From Hofstenia miamia (taxonomy: Eukaryota; Xenacoelomorpha; Acoela; Hofsteniidae): DNA of 23,905 nt. The stretch covers positions 188,637-212,541 of the forward strand of contig CABFPE010000912.1 in NCBI GenBank assembly GCA_900660155.1. The letters run 5' to 3'. The position numbers were made by a program, and so were the translations under genes. Of this stretch, positions 10,069 through 20,019 are shown in pieces; position 1 is the stretch's first letter; each line of letters starts with the position of its first letter. A model generated the notes under the pieces. It was not told the DNA's origin and made no database searches. It saw only the letters and a program-made list of their open reading frames with translations.

Positions 10069-10475
10069 GGACTAAAAACTTCTTAGACATCAACATCGTA
10101 TATATCACCAAATATCAAAATTGTGATTAGCTACAGGCTCACGGAAATTTATTAATTTCTTGAAAAAATTGTGTCAATAACTTTCCTAAAAAAATGTATG
10201 GACATTTGTCAGAGAGGAGTACCAACCTATTTTTATATTATATATTTTTTGTTTCTTGTTTAGTCCGTTTTATTCTCCATGTAAATAATTTTCAAATCCT
10301 TGGAACCAGTTGCAAATATAATCCAAAAATTTTGCACTAATTTGGAAATGTTTTGTCAATTGTTCCAATCTATTTTACTTGGGAATTCTCATGATAGCAA
10401 GCACATTACATAAAAACAAGTAATCAAATTGCTTGATCTATTCAAATAGTTGTTTCATATTGTGAATAAGATACA
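8580..10475. other. AT-rich stretch, no gene
   Basis: All frames are short. It holds a 14-bp-arm hairpin (9566-9579 with 9586-9599, one mismatch, 6-base loop) and the (AT)14 microsatellite. Confidence 0.6.
10041..10068. repeat. (AT)14 microsatellite
   Basis: Fourteen uninterrupted AT dinucleotides, ended by GG. Confidence 0.97.
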
Positions 10476-10493
10476 GTTACTTCTTATTTTCAG
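10476..10493 (+). promoter_or_regulatory. Splice acceptor of the GPCR exon
   Basis: A pyrimidine-rich run ending TTACTTCTTATTTTCAG matches the 3' splice-site consensus, 63 bases before the ATG at 10557. It implies an upstream non-coding exon outside the recognised region. Confidence 0.55.
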
Positions 10494-10556
10494 CCAATTA
10501 GAGGAGAACAGCAACATTAAATAGAATTACAATGCATTTCTTGATTAATATTTTAA

Positions 10557-10785
10557 ATGCTCAGAAATTTGACACTTGAGGAGCATCCTGACTACATTTG
10601 GGCTTCAACATTAAACATTGTTAATGCAACAGTTGGAATCATTGGGGTCGTTCTCAATATCATCATAATATTGAATTGCATTCAACCGAATACGAGTTTT
10701 CTAGTGATCTTGAAGTTGCTTGCTGTTTGGGACGGAATTTTTTGCTTACATTTAGGTATTTGTACTTGTCTTTTACGAGCATTAG
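10557..10785 (+). CDS. 5' coding exon of a rhodopsin-like GPCR (TM1-TM2)
   Basis: The start codon at 10557 directly follows an in-frame TAA, so it is the first possible start in this frame. Residues 1-18 are a short extracellular tail with a glycosylation sequon (N4-L-T). Residues 20-42 form TM1 with the G-x-x-x-N pattern (N34 as Asn 1.50). Residues 48-73 form TM2 with the LAxxD signature (LAVWD, D59 as Asp 2.50). The N-to-D spacing is 25 residues, three fewer than the usual 28, so the first intracellular loop is short. Two phase-1 donors fit: AG|GTATTT at 10756 and AG|GCAAGT at 10786, the latter a textbook GC-type donor that keeps TM2 whole. Past it the frame runs on to 10862 without GPCR features. 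The style resembles FMRFamide-receptor-like peptide receptors, but that assignment is inference. Later exons are not visible. A 15-codon upstream ORF (10532-10579) overlaps the start and could dampen translation. Confidence 0.6.
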
Positions 10786-11040
10786 GCAAGTGTTTAGATT
10801 CAATAATATATACTTCCAGAAAGTGTCTTATATATTTGTTCAGCAGTGAAATTTCATTTTAACTTCGTATATATTCTTCAACGCTATTAACAACATTAAA
10901 TTCCAATTTTGAAAAACACATATATGCTCCAATTTTTTTATTATATTTCGACATTTTAGGTATATCTATAATATTTTCCTCACTGACATGTTTTGTATTG
11001 CGTGAGCATTGCACCACAATGGTTCTCAATGTTAAAAAAT

Positions 11041-11150
11041 ACTTCAAATCTTTCAATAAATTTTTATTATTCATACATATTAAGAATATTCAATTTTGGG
11101 CAGATGCAGCCATCTAGTATATGTGCAAAATTCATTGAAAGATTTGAAGT
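11041..11150. repeat. Long-loop hairpin with 17-bp perfect arms
   Basis: ACTTCAAATCTTTCAAT at 11041-11057 is the exact inverse of 11134-11150. The pairing extends inward to about 24 bp with one mismatch. The loop of about 60 bases may pair further (CATACATA-like with TATATGTG). The size would suit a small-RNA precursor, but nothing proves transcription. Confidence 0.6.
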
Positions 11151-11438
11151 TCAGGAACAGTTTTTGAAATAAGTTTAGTTATAGTGAGTGGCAACTACAG
11201 TGCACATTCAATTATTCGAACTGTGCATACAATTATCCGAAGTGGGCTATTCACACAAGCTATATTTTATTTTGAGAAATATTTCGTTTTTTTTGAATCT
11301 ATGAACCACCTAATAAATATTTAATTTCACCTAATTGATGAAGTAATATTAACAAGAGAAGTAATCAAGTTTTACCCATGAATAAATTTTTTAAGTTGAA
11401 GCGCCTTCTCAACTCTTATTTGTTGACTTATTTACAAA

Positions 11439-11543
11439 ATGAGCTGTAGTTTATGTGGAAAACATAATGAAATAGTTGAAGAAATGTACGAGCCCTTGAA
11501 AGTAGGGATTTATAGGTATATGTTTTGGCGCCAGTGTCCCTAA
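11439..11543 (+). pseudogene. Cysteine-containing mini-ORF, possible zinc-finger remnant
   Basis: A 34-residue frame starts MSCSLCGKH and ends RQCP at TAA 11541. The next in-frame codon after the stop is TGT, so the frame carries a CxxC pair near the start and a CPxC-like pair interrupted by the stop. Two such pairs 30 residues apart resemble a zinc-binding module broken by one nonsense change. The family is unknown, and chance cannot be excluded for so short a frame. Confidence 0.25.
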
Positions 11544-13990
11544 TGTAAAAATCACTCGCTCACATCCATATTTAAAACCTCTTGCTCGTCCTTAGCATCA
11601 TTTTTGTAGCCACGCTCGCCCATATACATTCATAAACATCTGCATTAATGTTAATCTTAACAGTAACATTTAAAAAACACAAGAAAGCATAGGCAAAGAT
11701 TTGTAAGATAAAAGAGTGGCTTAATCAAGCACAAAAAAGTTAACGTTTTTTATTAGATCAAAGAAATTTAAAATCACATTTTTACCAAAAATTAGGCGTA
11801 CAATTCAACTTAACAAAATAGAAAATTTTCTCATTAAATTTACGAACTTTCAGTAAGTATGGATATTTATGATTTTGTAAAAATCCATGTGCAGTAGTTT
11901 TTAGTATTGGATCTCATACTTAAGAATAAATTTGCTTAACTCACACTATACATGTTTTGGTTCAACAAATTCAGCATTTCCAAATTATAAAATATATTAA
12001 CAATTAAATATAGGATTTTTTATTGCAACTGTATTTAGAAGCTGTATAAAAGAAATGCCTGCAATACATATATAGTGTGGGCAACAAATGTTTTAAGCAC
12101 AAAATAGCATACATCAAGATAAAATAGAATAATTTATGCTGTTTTCAAATAAAGCATAAATTAGTTGCAATAGCATATAATTTTTAAAATTATGAAGTAT
12201 ATGCTGGTAAGCCTGTTTTAAAAGAATTCTTTGATTTAGAAGTTTGTAATTAAAATTATAAATGCTAGAAAGCACTCAAATGGATGCATTCTACATGTAT
12301 ATTAAGTAAATACTTATTTGTCAGCAAGAAAGTTCTTGAGTCAATCAATAATCAGGTAGAAATTTTAATTCAATAAGGGAATCCGGATTGCCATTAATAT
12401 ACCTTAAAATCAGAGTTATTTCATAACTCTTCACAATGAAAACACTCTTTCTAAAAGTTTAAATTTAATCTACTCTGTGCTTTAAATAAATTAAGTTAAC
12501 GTAGACATGCAGTGAAATGAAAGAAATCATTTTTAATATTTCATGTACAAATTTTATTAATTGAATGTGATAGTTTCTAATCACATGTATAATAGGTCAC
12601 TAAAACTGCAACATAGACAATTCACAGCAGTAACATTTGAAGTATGACATCCATTTTATTGAATGTGCTATGTAAGGCATTAGGTGAAATGTAGAAAATA
12701 TGGTTTTGCAATGCTTAATTTATGCAATTCAAAAGAGTTGTAAATGTTCTGTTAGAGCAGTCATAAAAAATTACAAAACCGTACACAATCTTTTTTGTAA
12801 GAAAATATAAATCTTGTATCTGCTTGAATGATTTGTATTCACTTAAACTAATATTGTACTATCTTGAATTTAAACTATTGTTTATTGCATTGGATGTAGC
12901 TACACAATAAATAGTCTATTCACTACTATGATTTTTTGTTCTCAGACAATAGGGGTCAAGAAGGGTGTTGCAGGGTGGTACTTCTTTACAATAAGCAATT
13001 TTTTTAGTGAAAATTGAAAACATTAGAAAAGAATTTTTTAAAATTAAAGATTTTTATGATTGAAATTTTTTTTGTTTGAAAAGAGCTTAGTATTGTCCAA
13101 TTAAAAAATGAACAATAATTGATTCATGCAAAAATCATCTCTGTGCAATAATAAGAAAGTTAATGACATTGAGCACTACAAAAATTTTATGTCAATAGCA
13201 GGCATACTTACCTGAAACATGTATTAGATGTTATTATATCAATATACTATTAGTATCTAGTTAATAATTGAGAAATTTTGTGAAATTTTTCAAATATGAT
13301 TAAATTGGAAACATGATTTCATGTTTTTACAGTAAGATTCTTCTACCTAGTTTCTTGTAAAGAATATTGATTAAGCTTCCCATAAAAATGCATACAACTT
13401 TTCTGTTACAATAAGTGTTGTATATTTGCAACAAAGACACTAAGGATTATATCAAAACAGCAAATATGTTAATCAATATTGTTTGTTGTTCGACTCATTT
13501 AAATAGTTTTTTCATTTTAGCAAAATCTGCCAACCTAAAACCATTATACAAAACCTTGATATCAACAGAATATTATTTGATATTTGTTGCTATAGTAGTA
13601 ATGAAATGTATTTGCATTATCTAATCAAAATTTAACTAAAAGTAATATTATTTTCTGAGATGGAACAATGAATATTTCTTCTGATGTAAAGCTTAATAGA
13701 CTATGTGTTAAGAGTTTGTAATGCTTAGAGCTCTACTGCACTCACAGTGCAACCAAAATGGTAAATTGTAATAATGTGAGGTTTAAGATTTCACGTTACT
13801 TTAAAAAGGAAGCAAATTCTAAACTGATGTATATTTTATGTTAAATACATTAAATATTTGCTTTAGATTACTTATGAAACAGTGTAATCACACAATGGGT
13901 ACACCTTATTTACGAAATGTGCTGTGATGATTTTATAGTGAGTGGAATAAAGCATTCCACATTTTTCAGATATCTACTGAATTATTGAGC

Positions 13991-14027
13991 ATTCTACAGT
14001 ATATAGGTAACTTATATATTGTAGAAT
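13991..14027. repeat. 37-bp hairpin at edge of repeat-rich block
   Basis: Fifteen-base arms (13991-14005 and 14013-14027) pair with one mismatch around GGTAACT. The right arm overlaps the first copy of the 18-bp word repeated at 14166. Confidence 0.65.
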
Positions 14028-14183
14028 CATGCCAACCATCTTAACCCACTCGTAAGCTCGTAGTATAATTCTTGTTCGTAACTTTTCGTACACTTTTGTT
14101 AACTATTACACCAACTGTTTTTCTCTCCTTTATGCACGCTCTTTAAGCGCCTGTCACAGTCGCCATGTAGAATCATGCCAACC
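14020..14183 (+). repeat. 18-bp word duplicated 146 bp apart, LTR-like region
   Basis: TGTAGAATCATGCCAACC occurs at 14020-14037 and exactly again at 14166-14183. The TG start and the following promoter-like AT-rich DNA to about 14330 could be ends of a tandemly duplicated, truncated LTR, but no CA end or target duplication is defined. Confidence 0.45.
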
Positions 14184-14338
14184 CACCATGAGTGTGGTAT
14201 TTAGAAAAAGCTATTACTTTTCTTAGATTAACTGTTAAGTGGAGTTGACACTTTTCCGATTTCTCTCGTTTATAATAAGTGTGCAGTTTATTAAACTAAC
14301 TTAATATGCAATAGCCTTCGCCGCTACTTAATTCACTC

Positions 14339-14770
14339 AACTTATTTAGGTAAAGCAGAGATGTTGGAAGACAGGATCAACACTCAAGAGTAGACGTGCA
14401 TATCCAGGAACATATCCGCCAGCCGCATCTTACCAATGGAACTGCCAAGGTGAGATAGAGAACAACAATGGAATGGTTATGTGAATAGCAAACTCAGTGT
14501 AATGGGATTGGCAACTATTTAAGAATTTAGTGCATTGATTGTTTTTGTTATTACGAACTAATGCAATAAATGAAGTGGTGCAACCTTGCTGCTGAAATAG
14601 CTTATTATGAGGCCCTACATGTAATAGCCCTACATATATAGAAATGTATAATAGCCCTTGATACATGTAAACAATCAATGCCGCCAGCGGAAAATGGAAA
14701 CTAGAAGTCGGCCAGAGGTCTACCGTACAAAACATTGAGCAACATGTAATGACTATTAAATAGACTATGT
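14339..14770 (+). mobile_element. Direct repeat, copy A (retroelement end or LTR part)
   Basis: This block matches 23481-23905 in the same orientation with scattered substitutions and small indels. The first part is a coding-like plus frame: it stays open in copy B to the TGA at 23617-23619, and is broken in copy A by a TAG and a 1-base shift. The remainder is non-coding. The shared part ends near a TGTAAT word (14755) that could be an LTR start. The position just upstream of a gypsy-type gag suggests either the 5' LTR or the tail of a neighbouring element. A weak resemblance of the coding-like frame to the heptad region of insect retrovirus-type envelope proteins is speculative. A long minus-strand open frame (14430-15059) is probably a shadow. 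Confidence 0.6.
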
Positions 14771-15501
14771 GTAATAAAATATAGAAATACAATCGTAATA
14801 ACCATCTAAGTGTAAACACTGTTAAATCATAAATCGTCATGTAACATAATGAATGTAATAAATAACTTGAGTTCATCGATAATATAATTAACATGTAAAA
14901 CCTACAGGCTGCAATACCAATATCAGACAAGCAATGACAATTAGGAAAGCTATAACGGTAAAAAACTCCTATACCTATCCGTAACCTAAGAGCACACCAG
15001 GTAACTACAGCTGTCGCCCTCCCCGCTGTGGAATAGCTATTAGGAGGCTGCTCCAGCATACCTTTAACCGGATGTGGGAACCACCATACAATTACCCTAG
15101 CTCGTAGACGTTTAGCTTTCCATCAGAATATATAAAATAACCTGACAAAAGAAAATGAATCCAAAGTAGATTTGCTCATCATTAATTACATCATGTTCAT
15201 TATATTTATAGCACTTGGTAATAAACAACTAAATACTCGACTAGTACCTGTTAATCTTTCTTGTTTAACCATCTTTTGGTTTGTCAAATACTGTTGAGTA
15301 TAATTTTAGATATAATTGCACAAAACATTTACAAAGTGAAAATAATCAATCCTATCATGTTTTACATTTTAATCATTATAATCAATATTACTAATTTTAG
15401 TCTTTTTTTCCTTCATCCTTTTCTCTCATCTTGACCACTCATGATAGTTTGATGTATTATGTCACATAATGTTGTATAGTAACAGAGGTTAAACAGTAGT
15501 A
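14771..15501 (+). other. Probable LTR/leader of the gypsy-type element
   Basis: No coding sequence is seen. The 25-base motif at 14961-14985 recurs at 7705. An AATAA run at 15221-15225 could be a poly(A) signal. A clear primer-binding site and the CA end of an LTR were not identified. Confidence 0.35.
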
Positions 15502-16880
15502 ATGAGTGGAAGAGGATGTTACATTGTCGACTGTGACAGCCAAGAACAACAACCTAGAAAAGATGTTCTTTTACTAGAGAAACATTCAGTGGAACAATCT
15601 GCAAACTGTGACAAGATCTATAATTGAGAATGGAAAATAAGCAACAGGACAACTACATGAAAACCAAACTAGTCAACAAAGAGAGCTACCTTAATCCCAA
15701 ACCAGTGCACGTCAACAAGATCCCAGAATCATGATTCTTAGACCAATATCAACAATGGCAGGAAGAAAATCAGCAACTGGAAAGAACAAACAGACAGCTA
15801 ATAGAGGACAATGATTTACAAGCAGGAGAACTGGAGCAACTAAAGAACAAACTGAGATTGCTATAGCTAATGGAAGAAGAAAACTAAGGGAACATATGGA
15901 CCCAATAGATGCAATTTCATTCAAGGAAGGAGAGTGAATTGCAAGCACCGCACATACCAGCTAACAAAGAAGTAATGTATGAGAAATCAAAAAGACTAAG
16001 ATTGATAAACAGAGAATTTTAAATCAAAACCAAAAACAATGACGCACATACCTCGATAAGAAAGACACAATAAAGAATCCCAATAAACCTAAGTATGAGA
16101 ATTCAATTCTAATACAACAACTAACCAACAACACAATACCTTGTAAGGCAACACTACCAAAGTTCAATGGAAGGGTGGACAGCTACAGCCCAACATTTGT
16201 TGAGTGGTTGCAGATGTTTGAGTTAATGATGGCAGAATGGAAAGTGAGTCAGCAAGCAGCAGCAGCAAGACTCCCATTATATTTAACAGGTGCAACTTCC
16301 CAACAAATCCTGTTGTTGGACGCAGAAATGAAGAGGAATTATGAATTACTAATTGGAGATTTTATAAACTACTATGAAAATGGGAGTTTTAAAAATCAAT
16401 ACTGAATAATCCTAAATGCAACCAAAATGAAAAAAGCTGATGACATCCAGAACTACATCCAACAAGTCAAATGTTTATTAATGCTGAGCTCAAGGGAAAA
16501 CAGATATTCCAAAAATGATCTATTCATGCATATCTGCAAAGGAATTCCAGAATGAATCAGGACAATTATTTGAAATAAAGTTTGAAATAGATGACAAGCT
16601 AGAAAGAATGATCAATAAGGCAGTCAATATACAGGCAACCATTGAAAACAATGTATGGATAAACAAGAAAGCTGCATAGCACAGAGAGGCACCAACATGG
16701 AAAAACAATCTCAAACCATGTACAGCAAACAAAACGTAAAACAATACAAAACCATAATCATAAAAGTTAAAGGGAAAGATGGAAAATCGAGAAAAGGTGA
16801 GAGAAAAAGATGTCAAAAGGGTCATAAAAAACCTCACTGCCTGAAACAAATAAATGTCATCAGAGATGAGGAAGCATAAT
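15502..16880 (+). pseudogene. gag: gag remnant of Ty3/gypsy-type element
   Basis: Gag forms the particle shell. Coding-like pieces lie in changing frames: ATG 15502 to TGA 15625-15627 (41 residues); 15735-15866, rich in Q and E in a coiled-coil style; a capsid-like core from about 16150 with the EWLQMFELM segment, interrupted by TGA at 16402-16404 and another TGA near 16554; a further open piece about 16560-16680; and a basic tail at 16655-16879. The tail has RCQKGHKKPHC, where the last His and Cys spacing fits a CCHC zinc knuckle but the first Cys is replaced and one residue is missing. The 76-codon frame at 16175 is only one fragment of the core. The start at 15502 is the first plausible ATG but is not proven. 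Confidence 0.7.
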
Positions 16881-16991
16881 ATGACAAAGAAGATATACTG
16901 CAAACAGAAGACAAAATGGATGGAACATTGCCAACCAATGAGGAGTCAGAAAACTCATCAGACGCCAACTCATAAAAACCATGCATCAAAA

Positions 16992-17660
16992 ATGATTCTG
17001 ACAAACCTTGATACAATAAACACAATTACAATAGCAATCAATGGAGTAATGACAAAGGTGACAATCAACACTAGAGCAGCAACATCAATAATCACAGCTG
17101 AATGTGCTACAAAGCTAGGTTTCAAACATGAAGAATTGAATAGTTGCAACAAAAGATTAATTGATGCATCAGGAGAGTATATAGACACAAAAGGAATGAT
17201 AAATGCAGTACAGATGAGAATTGCTAATACGACATTTGAACAGTCATTGGTAGTAGTGGACACACACAATAACCATTTGCCATACAAAGTAATTCTGGGC
17301 GACAATTTCTTGACAAGAAATGGGTGGGTCTTCATTTATGCAAACAGAACCATAAAGGTGAGAGAGGAAGAATTGGAAATTGAAGAACAAGGGAAACACA
17401 AAATGATCATATTTGAATTGCAGGAAGACATCCATTTACAGCCACATCAATGGAAGATGAATATGATAGAAACAGAAGAAGCAATAACAGCTGACATAAT
17501 GCTCTATGACAACAAAGGCATTAACACTAAAAGAGTAACAATGCCGTCTAGCGTTTGCACAGTCAAACACAGAAAAGGAAAAATACCAATCCCTAACACA
17601 ACAAACCAAAATGTTAACCTAAAGAAATCCAAAATAAGGATATGCAGAAAGTACATTTAA
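16992..17660 (+). pseudogene. Retropepsin-type protease remnant with lost active site
   Basis: Retropepsins cut the Gag-Pol polyprotein and need an Asp in a D-T/S-G-A motif. Here the matching position reads INTRAATSII, so Asp is Asn and Gly is Arg, while the following hydrophobic strand and the ILG motif before NFL (residues near 147-153 of the open frame starting 16854) are kept. The region after it (about 17400-17660) has the usual linker toward RT, including an IPIPNTT segment. The true upstream frame seems to be another one (acidic, about 16912-16974), so a frameshift lies near 16975. The frame ends at TAA 17658-17660. It is dead as a protease. Confidence 0.75.
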
Positions 17661-17786
17661 TCCAACATTAAACTGATTTGGAAGGCAATTGGAGATGACA
17701 ATGGAGCAAGTAATTTGCACAGTTGATTCAAGGACTTGCAAATAAAAGTGGATAGTACTCCACATGGCTGACTCAAGGGCAAGTGG

Positions 17787-18290
17787 ATGAACACTAACAA
17801 AGTCGCAAGTACTTTCAAAGGCCAACTCAAGGACATAGGGAAGAAAGCAGAAGAAGAAGACATATACAGAACACCAGAGATAAAGAAAGAGGAGTACCCA
17901 CATCTGGAAGAACAGGAAATCGTGGAACTAAAGAAATTGTTGGAAAAACACAAATGTATATTGAACTACAGAGAGATAAGCATGGGGCAGGCAGTGGGCA
18001 AAAAACACAGAATAGTCACAACAATGGACAAACCTATCAAGCTGCCAGTCAGAAGAGTGCCAGAACAAATGAAAGATGAATACAATCATATATTGGAAGA
18101 ACTAATCATTAACAAGATAATCCACCTGAGTGAAAGCCCATATGCAGCACCAATGGTGTTTGTGAAACAAGGAGATAAATATCGCCGTTGAATGTACAAT
18201 GTCAAAACTCTTCAGTAGAAATAGTTACCAATAACATTTCTATATTCTCCAACAAGATTAAGAATCACTCAAATTTATTAAGCTTTTATA
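17787..18290 (+). pseudogene. N-terminal part of Ty3/gypsy reverse transcriptase
   Basis: RT copies element RNA into DNA. The frame holds the fingers start typical of Ty3/gypsy: a HRIVT segment, the RRVPEQ motif, and SPYAAPMVFVKQ followed by GDKYRR. It is stopped by TGA at 18189-18191, where the family normally has Cys or a similar residue. Similarity continues weakly in the same frame to about 18290 through two more stops. The palm with the YxDD motif, RNase H and integrase are not found, so the 3' half of pol is missing or replaced. Confidence 0.85.
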
Positions 18291-18428
18291 AGTTCTTTTA
18301 CCCCATCAGTATGATAAACAAGGATGATACTCATGCATCCGATATTGATGCATAGATGACTTTACTTATCGCCATTAAAAATTTTAGATTATACTTAAAA
18401 TTTTACAATTTATTTACGTGAAAACTGA
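18291..18428. other. Junction between gypsy and LINE debris
   Basis: AT-rich, no coding signal. The breakpoint that removed the rest of pol lies here or just before. Confidence 0.4.
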
Positions 18429-18623
18429 AAAGTCTCCACAACTCTATTATTATTTCAAAAGTTCTACAACTTTGCCAAACAAGTCAGCACTCAACTGGAT
18501 GCTCTATGTTATGCATCATGCTTTATGCAGCATGCAGACATTCTCAGCTGGAATGATCCATGTGCTATAACTCTAGATAAGGATGCTCAGTCTCTTATCA
18601 AGCCAGAAAAAGTACAGCTGTAG
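18429..18623 (+). pseudogene. Coding-like fragment, unknown
   Basis: An open frame of 64 codons ends at TAG 18621-18623. Its last 50 residues have balanced composition (for example QHADILSWNDPCAITLDKDA) unlike the AT-driven frames nearby. No family is recognised. It may be another scrap of retroelement polyprotein between the gypsy RT and the first LINE piece. Confidence 0.3.
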
Positions 18624-18817
18624 GACTAAAATTATAGCCCAGTTTGGGGGAGGGGGTTTGGCATAAAGACATTAAACATTTCTTCATTTTCTATTTTATT
18701 AAAGTTTCAATAACAGATTCCGGCACATAGTCCAAAATTGAACACCTACACAAACCTTTTAGCAAATATATTGCTTTGACTTTTACTATTATTATTTTTG
18801 TTCTTATTATTACTTTA

Positions 18818-19250
18818 TTATCAAAAAATTTTTCATTTATTAGGCAAACATCTATCATTTGAATTTAATCAATGTATAGTTGAAAACGAATTTCTGGAGA
18901 TAATGAAAAAGTCAGATATAACTCCTTTGTATAAAATTTCTGTAAAAAACTATAGGCAAATCTCCATAACGCAGCCTTTTAGTAAATTTTTGGAAAAATT
19001 ACTATACATTCATCTGAAAATATTTTATCATCTAAACAATATGCTATCCCGCGCCAAGCATAGTTCAAATGATGCAATTATTTCAATTTCTGAAAGAATA
19101 TCCTCAAATAAATCTCAAAATAAATCCAGTTGCATAGGCCTTTTCGACCTAAGCAAAGCTTTCAATTCAATTAATTTTGAAATTTTGTCTATTAAACTTA
19201 AATATTACGGATTTAAACAAAATTCAATTAAATTTTACAAAATGTTAGCA
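18818..19250 (+). pseudogene. LINE A: reverse transcriptase fingers/palm fragment
   Basis: This is the N-terminal half of a non-LTR (jockey/CR1/RTE-type) RT. Recognisable in order are ITPLYK, NYRQIS (family: NYRPIS), FSKFLEKLLY, and the motif A region LFDLSKAFNSIN with the usual second Asp replaced by Asn. A KLKYYGF segment follows. The start ATG of the open frame (18798) has no special support. The frame then runs without a break into a PHD-like segment belonging to a different element (19263 on), so the element is cut off after the KLKYYGF part. The A motif loss and lack of the YADD motif make it non-functional. Confidence 0.8.
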
Positions 19251-19262
19251 CAACCAGTCGTT

Positions 19263-19403
19263 TGTTTGCTGTGCTCTTGCTTATGTGATAAAGATTATGT
19301 TATGTATTGCAAACGTAATTTGAAATGTGTTCATAGTACATGCTGGAGAGTGAATACTAATTATTGTAATGAGGGTTCGTTTCTTTGGATGTGCAAAGAA
19401 TAT
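19263..19403 (+). pseudogene. PHD-like finger remnant (LINE ORF1)
   Basis: The frame gives CLLC, then a CKRNLKCVHSTC core, then WMCKEY. In a PHD finger (C2-C2-HC-C2) the spacing C-x2-C, H-x2-C and W-x-C-x2-C is expected. Here His and its Cys partner are correct, one core Cys is Asn and the last Cys is Tyr. PHD fingers occur in ORF1 of some CR1-type LINEs (family knowledge). Its location just before the endonuclease supports the assignment. Confidence 0.5.
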
Positions 19404-19776
19404 GTTCTACCATTCCTGATAACAGCTCAGATCCATCAGTTTTGATTGGCAAGGCTCGAAAGGTAAGATTTCTATGTTATTTGATGTCATTAAGGAATTG
19501 AAACTCGAGGTATCCAGTCTGAAGATGAATTCTGCCACTCCCAATTATTAGTCTTTACCTGATAGTTCTCAATAAGGGATGCCGCGGCTTCTTGTTCAAA
19601 ATGCAAATCGGTGGCTTGCAAAAATCTGGGGCGAAACATAATATGAAATAGTGAATTATCATTTGGCTCTTTGAGAAAGAAACAGCATTTCGAAACAACC
19701 CAAGAATACTCCGGTCTAAATGAAGACGCCAGGAATTGGCTTTACTCTTTTGACAAAAAACTGACTAAATTCTGTA

Positions 19777-20013
19777 GTGTCTTTACTGTGGAATATTGAA
19801 GGTGTCATATATGTGATGAAGCACTCCCCTGATGATTTGCTATGGCCTTATGATATTCTTTTCCTGAAGAAAACCTTGAATTGTAAGGAACTAAAACACG
19901 ATGAATATGTAACTTTTAATCAATGTGCTGCAGCTCCTCTGGCAGGAGGTAGACCAGTGGGTGGTATCTCTGTTGCAGTGAGGTCTCGTCTTCAACCAGA
20001 AGAGAATACTTAA
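19777..20013 (+). pseudogene. AP endonuclease N-terminal remnant (LINE ORF2)
   Basis: The LINE endonuclease nicks target DNA. The frame carries the opening strand with the NIEG word (active-site Asn start), then YDILFLKKT where the family has a YDI...QET motif (catalytic Glu replaced by Lys), and GRPVGGISVAVR, a known conserved stretch. It ends at TAA 20011-20013. After this the sequence jumps to RT, so the second half of the endonuclease is deleted. The ATG at 19777 is simply the first in the open frame; similarity may begin there or slightly before. Confidence 0.75.
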
Positions 20014-20019
20014 GTTGTC

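Larger units (their letters stand above)
10863..13990. other. AT-rich DNA, possible GPCR intron or intergenic
   Basis: No further TM helix or DRY-type motif was found, so this may be intron sequence of the GPCR gene or intergenic. It contains the hairpin at 11041-11150, a cysteine-containing mini-ORF at 11439, and an ORF of 69 codons at 13415-13624 that looks random (hydrophobic, AT-driven). Confidence 0.5.
15502..18290 (+). mobile_element. Decayed Ty3/gypsy-type retroelement (gag-PR-RT part)
   Basis: Gag, retropepsin and the start of reverse transcriptase follow in the usual Ty3/gypsy order on the plus strand. All three are broken by stops and frame changes, and RNase H and integrase are absent downstream, where LINE pieces take over. 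The A-rich, G-poor coding style differs from the flanking T-rich DNA. Confidence 0.85.

Noticed and set aside
13415..13624. 69-residue plus-strand ORF
   Set aside because: Low-complexity hydrophobic composition expected by chance in AT-rich DNA; no motif or splice context.
14430..15059. 209-residue minus-strand ORF, partly mirrored at 23573-23878
   Set aside because: The frame stays open in both copies over the shared part, but the changes are not clearly synonymous and the composition is hydrophobic and AT-driven. A shadow of repeat DNA is simpler.
16520..17953. Several minus-strand ORFs opposite the gypsy gag-pol
   Set aside because: The plus-strand frames carry family motifs; the minus frames are antisense shadows caused by the A-rich coding strand.
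18640..18660. G-quadruplex in the G-rich run
   Set aside because: Only two long G runs and a GG are present, too few for a standard four-run quadruplex.
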